DNA of 6,725 bases, from contig JAVEEO010000351.1 in the NCBI GenBank assembly GCA_030840415.1, forward strand, positions 1-6,725, in the 5' to 3' direction. Source of the stretch: Pseudonocardiales bacterium (GTDB lineage: Bacteria > Actinomycetota > Actinomycetes > Mycobacteriales > Jatrophihabitantaceae). This document shows, piece after piece, positions 1 to 5,156 of this stretch; positions within the stretch are counted from its first letter, which is position 1; each line of letters begins with the position of its first letter. A program made the translations under genes and the position numbers. Below the pieces are notes generated by a model. It was not told where the DNA came from and did no database searches. It was given only the letters and a program-made list of their open reading frames with translations.

Positions 1-79
1 TGTTGAGCAGGTCGTCGAGCATCGCGGCGGACAGGTTCGCCGGCCGCTGGTCGGCCGGTTGCGCGCCGGTGGGAGCCAT
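1..79 (-). CDS. N-terminus of a probable DUF881 family protein (truncated by window edge)
   Basis: Only the first 26 codons are present. They begin with an ATG that directly follows the TGA stop of the phosphatidyltransferase gene, with no base between them. The visible peptide starts MAPTGAQPADQRPANLSAAM and continues LDDLLN. A short polar leader followed by a Leu/Met-rich stretch just before the edge resembles the start of actinobacterial DUF881 proteins, which go on to a membrane segment and an extracytoplasmic domain of unknown function. In mycobacteria and relatives, DUF881 genes follow a pgsA-like phosphatidyltransferase and precede a small basic protein gene, a second DUF881 gene, gcvH and an FHA-protein gene. 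Synteny therefore carries most of this call. The abutting stop and start imply translational coupling. No strong independent ribosome binding site is visible. A gene starting here is likely, but the family name is inferred. Confidence 0.6.
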   Translation of the reverse strand, partial: MAPTGAQPADQRPANLSAAMLDDLLN

Positions 80-688
80 TCAGACCGCCACCGGTTCGGC
101 CAGCACCCGGCGGAACTGGATCAGGTAGAGCCCGGCTGCCCACAGGTACAGACCGGTGCCCCAGATGGTGAACGCCCAGGCGATCGGCTTGGCCACCGTG
201 GCCAGGGTGCCGGAATGGGAGCCGATCAACAGCAGCGGAAAGGCGTACAGCAGGTTGAAGGTGGCCGCCTTGCCCAGGTAGTGCACCGGCAACCCGGTCA
301 GCCCGCGCCTGCGCAGGGCCGGCAGGGTGGCGGCCAGTGCCAGGTCCCGGCCGATGATCAGCACCGCCAGCCAGAGCGGAATCACGTGCCGCAGCACCAG
401 CCCGACCAGGGTGGCCAGGATGTAGAGCCGGTCGGCGACCGGGTCCAGCAGCGCGCCGAGCCGGGACTGCTGGTCGAGCTTGCGGGCCAGCACCCCGTCG
501 GCCCAGTCAGTGATGCCGCTGAGCATCAGGATCACCAGCGCCCAGCCGTCGGCATGCGGGCCGAGCAGCAACCACAGGAACAGCGGCACGCCGAGCAGCC
601 GGGAGAAGCTCAGCAGGTTGGGCACGGTGAGCACCACCGGCCGGGACGACGCTGCGGCGAGCTCAGAGGCCGAGGGCTGCGAACTCAC
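80..688 (-). CDS. CDP-alcohol phosphatidyltransferase family membrane protein (PgsA/cardiolipin synthase-like)
   Basis: This is a 202-residue polytopic membrane enzyme of the CDP-alcohol phosphatidyltransferase superfamily. Members transfer a phosphatidyl group from CDP-diacylglycerol to an alcohol such as glycerol-3-phosphate or phosphatidylglycerol. The complete family signature is present: D61, D64, G65, A68 and R69, then after eight residues G78, D82 and D86. This is the metal- and CDP-binding site. Hydrophobic segments lie near residues 20-43, 48-60, 87-110, 107-125, 143-157 and 165-190, so about six helices. The open frame runs back through the tRNA gene, so the start must lie downstream of it. 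The GTG at 688 has a GGAGG 9 nt upstream, whereas the in-frame GTG at 694 is only 3 nt from it. The following DUF881-like gene suggests the mycobacterial pgsA2-type locus. The alcohol substrate cannot be read from sequence, so pgsA and cardiolipin synthase both remain possible. Confidence 0.9.
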   Translation of the reverse strand: MSSQPSASELAAASSRPVVLTVPNLLSFSRLLGVPLFLWLLLGPHADGWALVILMLSGITDWADGVLARKLDQQSRLGALLDPVADRLYILATLVGLVLRHVIPLWLAVLIIGRDLALAATLPALRRRGLTGLPVHYLGKAATFNLLYAFPLLLIGSHSGTLATVAKPIAWAFTIWGTGLYLWAAGLYLIQFRRVLAEPVAV

Positions 689-697
689 GCGCACTGG

Positions 698-702
698 CCT
701 CC
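698..702 (-). promoter_or_regulatory. Ribosome binding site deciding the phosphatidyltransferase start
   Basis: GGAGG on the minus strand lies 9 nt upstream of the GTG at 688 and only 3 nt upstream of the alternative in-frame GTG at 694. The spacing favours 688 as the translation start. Confidence 0.6.
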
Positions 703-761
703 CGCCGACCTCACCGCACCCGGCCCACCGATCCGGCCGAACGGTGGCGGCCGGCGCGACC

Positions 762-776
762 CCTTGCCCAGCAAGG
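762..776 (-). other. Short perfect hairpin downstream of the tRNA
   Basis: The minus strand reads CCTTGC-TGG-GCAAGG, a perfect 6-bp stem with a 3-nt loop, 34 nt past the tRNA 3' end. No T-run follows, so it is at best a weak terminator or an RNA 3'-trailer structure. It overlaps the distal copy of the 18-bp tandem repeat. Confidence 0.35.
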
Positions 777-802
777 CATATCCGCCCCGTAAGGCATATC
801 CG
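767..802. repeat. Two abutting 18-bp direct repeats between tRNA-Pro and the phosphatidyltransferase gene
   Basis: On the plus strand, 767-784 reads CCCAGCAAGGCATATCCG and 785-802 reads CCCCGTAAGGCATATCCG. The two units abut and match at 16 of 18 positions, with the last 12 bases identical. The array ends 7 nt from the tRNA 3' end. The units are more A/T-containing than their surroundings. They could be a replication-slippage duplication, a repeated operator in the leader of the phosphatidyltransferase gene, or neutral sequence. They do not match the tRNA 3' end, so they do not look like an integration attachment site. Confidence 0.85.
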
Positions 803-809
803 TTCTGCG

Positions 810-883
810 TCGGGCTGACAGGATTTGAACCTGCGACCCCCTGACCCCCAGTCAGGTGCGCTACCAAGCTGCGCTACAGCCCG
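810..883 (-). tRNA. tRNA-Pro, anticodon GGG
   Basis: The minus strand folds into a full cloverleaf. The acceptor arms are CGGGCTG and CAGCCCG. The D arm is GCGC, AGCTTGGTA, GCGC. The anticodon arm is CCTGA, loop CTGGGGG, TCAGG, with anticodon GGG at 849-847. The T arm is GCAGG, TTCAAAT, CCTGT. The T-loop TTCAAAT and the body closely match bacterial tRNA-Pro. Anticodon GGG reads CCC and CCU, the preferred kind of proline codon in a high-GC genome. The discriminator base is A at 810 and CCA is not encoded, as is common in actinobacteria, so CCA must be added by tRNA nucleotidyltransferase. The gene stands between der and the phosphatidyltransferase gene and is probably transcribed on its own or with one of them. 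Confidence 0.97.
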
Positions 884-930
884 CTCCACTCACAGCCATT
901 TCTCCGGCATCGCTGCAAGCAACCGCAGCA

Positions 931-936
931 ACCTTA
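931..936 (-). promoter_or_regulatory. Possible -10 element for the tRNA-Pro gene
   Basis: The minus strand carries TAAGGT, which fits the actinobacterial -10 consensus TAnnnT, 47 nt upstream of the mature tRNA 5' end. The region 17-19 nt further upstream has no good -35 hexamer. Placement before the tRNA is reasonable, but the element itself is weakly supported. Confidence 0.3.
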
Positions 937-937
937 G

Positions 938-978
938 CGCACGGCACCGGCGGGTCCGTGCGGCGCCATGCGGTGCCG
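938..978 (-). terminator. Two mutually exclusive hairpins downstream of der
   Basis: On the minus strand an 8-bp stem can form between CGGCACCG (978-971) and CGGTGCCG (949-942). A competing 7-bp stem can form between CGCACGG (962-956) and CCGTGCG (944-938). Both use the same 3' region, so only one can form at a time. They begin about 33 nt past the der stop and are not followed by a T-run. They may end or attenuate der transcription before the tRNA, as T-less GC-rich terminators in actinobacteria are thought to do. Chance pairing in very GC-rich DNA is a real alternative. Confidence 0.35.
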
Positions 979-1011
979 CCGCGGGCCGTCCGGTTGCCTC
1001 CGGTGACTGGC

Positions 1012-2385
1012 TCAGCGGCGCTGCTGGCGTTCCCGGACCCGGACCGAGATCTCGATCGGGCTGCCCTGGAAGTCGAAGTCCTCCCGCAGCTTGCGCTCGA
1101 GGAAACGCCGGTAGCCGGCCTCCAGGAAGCCGGTGGTGAACAGCACGAACCGCGGCGGCCGGGTGTCGGCCTGGGTGGCGAACAGCACCCGGGGGTGCTT
1201 GCCGCCCCGGCCCGGCGGCGGGGTGGCGTTCACCACCTCGGTCAGCCAGCTGTTGAGCCGGCCGGTGGGGATCCGGCGGTCCCAGGACGCCAGTGAGGTG
1301 CGCAGCGCGACGGCCAGCTTGTCCACCGCCCGGCCGGTCTTGGCCGAGACGTTCACGCTGGGCGCCCACTGCACCCGCTGCAGCTCCCAGTCCGCTTCCT
1401 TCTCCAACTGCAGGCGCCGGTCCTCGTCGACCAGGTCCCACTTGTTGAAGGCGATCACCAGTGCCCGGCCGGCCTCCTCGACCATCGAGATGACCCGCTG
1501 GTCCTGCTCGGAGATCACCTCGGAGGCGTCCAGCAGGACGACCGCGACCTCGGCGGACTCGATCGCGCTGGCCGTCCGCAGGCTGGCGTAGTACTCCATG
1601 CCCGACGCGGTGCTGACCCGGCGGCGCAGGCCGGCCGTGTCGACGAACCGCCACACCTCGCCGCCGAGTTCGATCATTTCGTCCACCGGGTCGACCGTGG
1701 TGCCGGCCACCGCATCGACCACGCTGCGTTCGGTGCCGGACAGCCGGTTGAGCAGGCTGGACTTGCCGACGTTCGGGCGCCCGACCAGGGCCACCCGGCG
1801 CGGGCCACCGGCCGCCTCGCGCTCGGGCGGGGCGTCCGGCAGCTTCTCCAGGATCGCGTCCAGCAGATCGCCGGACCCGCGACCGTGCAGCCCGCTGACC
1901 GGGTAGGGCTCGCCCAGGCCCAGGGACCAGGCCTCGGCGGCGTCGGACTCACCGCGCTCGTCGTCGACCTTCGTGACGGCCAGCACCACCGGGCGGCCGG
2001 CCCGGCGCAGCGTGCGGGCCACCACCAGGTCGGTCTCGGTGGCACCGGTGCGCGAGTCGAGCACGAACAGCACCAGGTCGGCGGTGACCACGGCCTGCTC
2101 GGCCTGCCGGGACACCATCGCCTGCAGGCCGGTCGCGTCCGGCTCCCAGCCGCCGGTGTCGACCAGGGTGAACTGCCGTCCGCCCCAATATGCGTCGTAG
2201 GCGATCCGGTCGCGGGTCACCCCGGGGACGTCCTGCACCACCGCCTCGCGGCGGCCGAGGATCCGGTTGACCAGGGTGGACTTTCCGACGTTCGGGCGCC
2301 CGACGACGGCCACCACCGGCAGCACGGCGACGGCGTCCTGCTCGGCCGGGTCGGCAACGGGGTCGGTATCAGGGGTATCGGTCAT
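1012..2385 (-). CDS. der: Ribosome biogenesis GTPase Der (EngA)
   Basis: Der is an essential GTPase with two tandem G domains that helps mature and assemble the 50S subunit. The 457-residue protein is of normal family length. G domain 1 has the P-loop GRPNVGKST (29-37), switch I around T57 and DTGG (76-79). Its fourth motif is TKVD (138-141) instead of the usual NKxD. G domain 2 has GRPNVGKSS (202-210), GTTVDPVD around T229-T230, DTAG (249-252) and a canonical NKWD (314-317). The C-terminal KH-like RNA-binding domain follows, about 370-457, with [12 protein letters not shown] and the [16 protein letters not shown] stretch. The ATG lies only 3 nt after the cmk stop with no strong Shine-Dalgarno sequence, so translation is probably coupled to cmk. 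The first 20 residues are an acidic, poorly conserved leader. The identification is secure. Confidence 0.97.
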   Translation of the reverse strand: MTDTPDTDPVADPAEQDAVAVLPVVAVVGRPNVGKSTLVNRILGRREAVVQDVPGVTRDRIAYDAYWGGRQFTLVDTGGWEPDATGLQAMVSRQAEQAVVTADLVLFVLDSRTGATETDLVVARTLRRAGRPVVLAVTKVDDERGESDAAEAWSLGLGEPYPVSGLHGRGSGDLLDAILEKLPDAPPEREAAGGPRRVALVGRPNVGKSSLLNRLSGTERSVVDAVAGTTVDPVDEMIELGGEVWRFVDTAGLRRRVSTASGMEYYASLRTASAIESAEVAVVLLDASEVISEQDQRVISMVEEAGRALVIAFNKWDLVDEDRRLQLEKEADWELQRVQWAPSVNVSAKTGRAVDKLAVALRTSLASWDRRIPTGRLNSWLTEVVNATPPPGRGGKHPRVLFATQADTRPPRFVLFTTGFLEAGYRRFLERKLREDFDFQGSPIEISVRVRERQQRR

Positions 2386-2388
2386 GGC

Positions 2389-3090
2389 TCAGGCGCGATC
2401 TGCCGTGCTGACGGCCCGAAAGGCGAGTTCGACCAGCAGTTCGACGACCTCGTCGATGCCGAGGTCGGAGGTGTCGACCTCGGTGGCGCCGTCCGGTCGC
2501 CGCAGCGGGCTGGCTCCGCGGCTGGAGTCGAAGTCGTCGCGGCGGCGCAGTGACTGGCTGATCCGCGACAGATCGGCCTCTCCCAGTTCGCCGGCCCGTC
2601 GCCGGGCCCGGACGTCCTCGCGGGCGGTCAGGTACACCTTGAGCTCGGCGTCCGGCCAGACCACCGAGCCGATGTCGCGGCCTTCGGCGACGGTCGGGGC
2701 GGAGCCGATGATCAGCCGCTGCTGGGCGACCAGTTGGGCGCGGACCGCCGGGACGGCCGATACCTGCGATACCGCGGCGGTGACCGCAGCCGTCCGGATG
2801 TCCTGGTCGACGCCGCGGCCGTCGAGGGTGGTGCTGCTGTGCCACGGATCGGTGCCGACCTCGACCCGCCGGCCCGACACCTCGGCCGCGACCGCGACCG
2901 GATCGGCCGGGTCGACGCCGGCCCGCAGCACCGCGACGGTGGCGGCCCGGTACATCGCACCGGTATCCAGGTACTGGGTCCTCAGCCGCCGGGCCAACAG
3001 CCGGGCGACGGTGGACTTGCCGGTGCCCGACGGCCCGTCGAGCGCAACCACGCCCCGGAAGACGGGGGCCTCACTGAGATCGGTAGGCAC
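2389..3090 (-). CDS. cmk: Cytidylate kinase (CMP/dCMP kinase)
   Basis: This cytoplasmic enzyme phosphorylates CMP and dCMP with ATP, recycling CMP from RNA and lipid turnover. From the GTG at 3090 the protein is 233 residues, close to the roughly 225-230 of typical bacterial Cmk. Visible features are the P-loop GPSGTGKST (19-27), the nucleotide-site motif LDTGAMYR (41-48), DQDIRT (95-100), the CMP-binding GRDIG followed by VVWPDA (137-148), and a C-terminal R184/D188/R191 set in RRRDDFDSSR that matches CMP-contact residues of the E. coli enzyme. The frame stays open for 44 codons upstream to an ATG at 3222. That extension is Arg/Pro-rich, has no family similarity and would make the protein too long, so the GTG start was preferred even though no clear ribosome binding site precedes it. 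The gene is followed by der after 3 nt. This cmk-der order is widely conserved in actinobacteria. Confidence 0.95.
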   Translation of the reverse strand: MPTDLSEAPVFRGVVALDGPSGTGKSTVARLLARRLRTQYLDTGAMYRAATVAVLRAGVDPADPVAVAAEVSGRRVEVGTDPWHSSTTLDGRGVDQDIRTAAVTAAVSQVSAVPAVRAQLVAQQRLIIGSAPTVAEGRDIGSVVWPDAELKVYLTAREDVRARRRAGELGEADLSRISQSLRRRDDFDSSRGASPLRRPDGATEVDTSDLGIDEVVELLVELAFRAVSTADRA

Positions 3091-3133
3091 GCCTGCGGTC
3101 CAGTCCTGGTCACGACAGCTGTCTGGCTTGTGC

Positions 3134-3156
3134 GTTCGCGAGCACTGCGCGCGAAC
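3134..3156. other. Inverted repeat in the aroH-cmk spacer
   Basis: GTTCGCG (3134-3140) and CGCGAAC (3150-3156) form perfect 7-bp arms around a 9-nt centre, 44 nt upstream of the chosen cmk start. This could be an operator-like dyad or a leader-RNA hairpin controlling cmk-der. A chance palindrome is possible at this GC content, although the arms include A/T bases that make it less trivial. Confidence 0.5.
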
Positions 3157-3183
3157 CAGCCCGTCCGGAGGCCGGGCAGTCCC

Positions 3184-3189
3184 AGAGTA
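3184..3189 (-). promoter_or_regulatory. Possible -10 element upstream of cmk-der
   Basis: The minus strand reads TACTCT, which fits TAnnnT, inside the 183-nt spacer between aroH and cmk and about 94 nt before the cmk GTG. No convincing -35 hexamer is seen. The unusually long gap in an otherwise tightly packed cluster makes an internal promoter plausible. Confidence 0.25.
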
Positions 3190-3273
3190 CGGGGTCCGGG
3201 CCGGCCCGCCGTCCACCGGCAAGCGCCGCCTCGGGTGTCGCGGCCGGTCGGGCCGCCGTGCTGTGGTGAGCAG

Positions 3274-3636
3274 TCAGCGCGGCAGGTCGGTGCGCAGCGC
3301 CGCGGCGCCGCGGAGGTAGACGTGCCGGATGTCGCCGCGCTGCAGCTCGGTGTCGAAGTGGGCCAGCAGCCGCAACGTCCTGGGCAGCGCGCCCGGCACC
3401 GCGATCTCGCTCGCGCACATCAGCGGCACGTCGGTGAGGCCCAGCTGGCGGGCCGCGTACGCCGGAAATTCCGCCGTCAGGTCGGGTGTGGCCGTGAAGA
3501 CGATCGAGATCAGCTGGTCCGGCTCGATCCGGTTGCGCGCCATCACCTCCTGGACCAGCTCGGAGGCTCCGTCCAGGATCGACTGCCGCTCGTCCCGCTC
3601 CACCTGGATCGCGCCTCGCACCGCTCGAACGCTCAC
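3274..3636 (-). CDS. aroH: Chorismate mutase, AroH class
   Basis: This enzyme converts chorismate to prephenate, the first committed step to phenylalanine and tyrosine. It belongs to the trimeric AroH fold typified by Bacillus subtilis, not the all-helical AroQ fold. The 120-residue protein aligns along its whole length with that enzyme. Opening residues include VRGAIQVERD, the middle has TATPDLTAEFPA, and the end has IRHVYLRGAAALRTDL. All residues I associate with the B. subtilis active site have counterparts here: R7, F57, R63, C74, E77, R89 and Y107. The GTG start is supported by AAGGGG 6 nt upstream. The gene follows rluB by 31 nt and is separated from cmk by 183 nt. In several related actinobacteria a prephenate dehydrogenase gene lies in that gap, but none is present here. 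Confidence 0.96.
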   Translation of the reverse strand: MSVRAVRGAIQVERDERQSILDGASELVQEVMARNRIEPDQLISIVFTATPDLTAEFPAYAARQLGLTDVPLMCASEIAVPGALPRTLRLLAHFDTELQRGDIRHVYLRGAAALRTDLPR

Positions 3637-3642
3637 CCGGTT

Positions 3643-3648
3643 CCCCTT
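3643..3648 (-). promoter_or_regulatory. Ribosome binding site of aroH
   Basis: AAGGGG on the minus strand lies 6 nt before the GTG at 3636. It decides the start, because the protein then begins exactly where the B. subtilis AroH alignment begins. Confidence 0.65.
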
Positions 3649-3667
3649 CGTCAGACCGCCTTCGACT

Positions 3668-4411
3668 CTAGAGGTCGAGCTGCCGGTAGAGCTCCCCCAG
3701 CTCGGTGGCGGTGAGCTCGCGCACCGTGCCGGGCCGCTGGTCGCCCAGCCGGACCGGGCCGATCGCGGTCCGCACCAGCCGGTCGACCGGGTGCCCGACC
3801 GCGTCCAGCAGCCGTCGGACGATGTGGTTGCGGCCGACGTGCAGCGACACCTGGACCAGTGCCCGGCCGGCAGAGTAGTCGATCACGGTGAAGTCGTCGA
3901 CGGCCACCGGACCGTCGTCGAGCTCGATGCCGGCCCGTAGCCGTCGGGCCAGCGTACGGTCCACCGGGCCGGGTACCTCGGCGATGTAGGTCTTGACCAC
4001 CTCGTGCGAGGGATGGGACAGCCGGTGGGCGAGCTCGCCGTCGTTGGTGAGGATCAGCAGGCCCTCGGTGTCGACGTCCAGCCTGCCGACGTGGAACAGC
4101 CGGTCGGGAAGGTCTGCGACGAGGTCTCCCACCGTGGGACGGCCGTGCGGGTCCGACATCGCCGTCAGCACGCCACGCGGCTTGTTCATCGCCAGGTACA
4201 CCTGGCCCGAGCGCAGGTTGACCCGTTTGCCGTCCACCCGTACCACCGCGGTCAGCGGGTCGACCCGGGTGCCCAGCTCGGCCACTCCCCGGCCGTCCAC
4301 GCTGACCCGGCCCTCGGCGATCAGTTGCTCGCAGGCCCGCCGGGAGCCCAGGCCCGCGCTGGCCAGCACCTTCTGCAGTCGGACGCCCTCGGCGGGCGGA
4401 TCAGAACTCAT
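3668..4411 (-). CDS. rluB: 23S rRNA pseudouridine synthase, RluB/RsuA family
   Basis: This enzyme isomerises a specific uridine in rRNA to pseudouridine. Its location after scpB and its sequence fit the actinobacterial RluB-type member of the RsuA/RluB/E/F family, but the exact target site is inferred. The 247-residue protein has an N-terminal S4 RNA-binding domain (about 10-57, with RLQKVLASAGLGSRRACE). The catalytic domain has the family motif GRLDVDTEGLLILTNDG (109-125), in which D112 is the catalytic aspartate, and the RNA-contact motif GRNHIVRRLLDAVGHP (193-208). In most relatives I recall, a glutamate precedes GRN; here residue 192 is valine. The ATG at 4411 has a weak GGA 6 nt upstream and lies 25 nt after the scpB stop. 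The stop is TAG. The gene probably belongs to one operon with scpAB and aroH. Confidence 0.93.
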   Translation of the reverse strand: MSSDPPAEGVRLQKVLASAGLGSRRACEQLIAEGRVSVDGRGVAELGTRVDPLTAVVRVDGKRVNLRSGQVYLAMNKPRGVLTAMSDPHGRPTVGDLVADLPDRLFHVGRLDVDTEGLLILTNDGELAHRLSHPSHEVVKTYIAEVPGPVDRTLARRLRAGIELDDGPVAVDDFTVIDYSAGRALVQVSLHVGRNHIVRRLLDAVGHPVDRLVRTAIGPVRLGDQRPGTVRELTATELGELYRQLDL

Positions 4412-4436
4412 CGCCGTTCCATCTCATCGACAACGT

Positions 4437-5156
4437 TCACAGCTCATCCAGATCGAGGGTGTCCAGCTCGGGCAGCAGCGGAGCCAGCGAGGGCAGTTCG
4501 TCCACCGAGGCGATGCCCATCTTCTCCAGGAAGGTGCTGGTGGTGCGGTACAGGCCGCCACCGGTCTCGGGGTCCGATCCCACCTCGGTGATCAGTTCCC
4601 GGGCCAGCAGGGTGCGCACCACCCCGTCGACGTTGACGCCGCGGATCGCCGAGATCCGGGCCCGGGTGACCGGCTGCCGGTAGGCCACCACGGCCAGCGT
4701 CTCGAGGGCGGCCTGGCTGAGCTTGGCGCGCTGGCCATCGAGCAGGAACGCCTCCACCACCGGGGCGTAGCGGTCGCGGGTGTAGAGCCGGAACCCGGTG
4801 GCGGCCGGCCGCAGTTGCCAGCCGGCGTCACGGCTGTCCAGGTCGGCGGTGATCTCGGCCAACGCCTGTGCCACCTCGGCGGCCGGGCGTTGCACCGCCG
4901 CGGCCAACTGGCCCAGCTGGACCGGGGCGTCGGCCACGAACAGCAACGCTTCCAGCGCCGAACGCAGCGCGGCGGGATCGGTCAGGTCCAGCGCGGTCAC
5001 GACGTCCCGGGTCGAGACCGCTTCAGCCTCGCCTGGGTCGGCTGAAACCTCGTCGATCGAGACGGTTTCAGCCAAGGCCTCCTCGACCAATGCCTCATCG
5101 ATCGAGACGGTTTCAGCCATGGCTTCCTCGGCTGCGGCTTCCTGCGGCTGGGTCAT
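4437..5156 (-). CDS. scpB: Segregation and condensation protein B
   Basis: ScpB dimers bind the kleisin ScpA and, with SMC, form the condensin-like complex that organises and segregates the nucleoid. The 239-residue protein carries two winged-helix domains at about 60-135 and 140-215. The family core is recognisable in LRSALEALLFVADAPV (64-79), LSQAALETLAVVAYRQPVT (146-164) followed by IRGVNVDGVV, and the LYRTTSTFLEKMGI end (202-215). The ATG overlaps the scpA stop by 1 nt (TGATG), with GAGGAG 8 nt upstream, which supports this start. Residues 1-55 are an acidic extension that is not part of the fold. They contain a 15-residue tandem repeat (AETVSIDE repeated) encoded by a 45-nt DNA repeat. 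The extension is probably disordered. The core identification is secure; the role of the repeats is unknown. Confidence 0.95.
   Translation of the reverse strand: MTQPQEAAAEEAMAETVSIDEALVEEALAETVSIDEVSADPGEAEAVSTRDVVTALDLTDPAALRSALEALLFVADAPVQLGQLAAAVQRPAAEVAQALAEITADLDSRDAGWQLRPAATGFRLYTRDRYAPVVEAFLLDGQRAKLSQAALETLAVVAYRQPVTRARISAIRGVNVDGVVRTLLARELITEVGSDPETGGGLYRTTSTFLEKMGIASVDELPSLAPLLPELDTLDLDEL
5008..5142 (-). repeat. 45-nt tandem repeat (three in-phase units) inside scpB
   Basis: Units at 5098-5142 and 5053-5097 share the run TCGATCGAGACGGTTTCAGC and more beyond it. A third, more diverged unit at 5008-5052 keeps the same 45-nt phase, with recognisable TCGAGACCGCTTCAGCC. Translated residues 14-28, 29-43 and 44 onward read AETVSIDEALVEEAL, AETVSIDEVSADPGE and AEAVSTRDVV. 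The length is a multiple of three, so copy-number change would keep the reading frame. Confidence 0.9.

Noticed and set aside
59..844. Long plus-strand open frame (261 codons) opposite the phosphatidyltransferase gene and part of the tRNA
   Set aside because: It is Gln/Arg/Pro-rich with no recognisable domain and lies antisense to a gene with a perfect catalytic signature. It is an artefact of high GC content.
767..883. tRNA-associated attachment site for an integrated element
   Set aside because: The 18-bp repeats do not match the tRNA 3' end, no integrase is present, and conserved housekeeping genes flank both sides.
689..889. N-terminal extension of the phosphatidyltransferase frame through the tRNA to an ATG at 889
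   Set aside because: It would translate the tRNA gene. A GTG with a well-spaced ribosome binding site exists at 688, where family similarity begins soon after.
2389..2845. Overlapping minus-strand frame inside cmk (about 158 codons, ending at 2369)
   Set aside because: Arg/Gly/Pro-rich translation in an alternative frame of cmk with no domain. A compositional artefact.
3091..3222. 44-codon N-terminal extension of cmk to an ATG at 3222
   Set aside because: It has no similarity to Cmk, an Arg/Pro-rich composition, and would make the protein about 45 residues longer than the family. The start without it matches the usual length.
2267..3319. Plus-strand open frame of 350 codons opposite cmk and the start of der
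   Set aside because: Its composition is Ser/Thr/Arg-rich as expected for the reverse complement of a GC-rich coding frame, and the opposite strand encodes clear Cmk and Der motifs.
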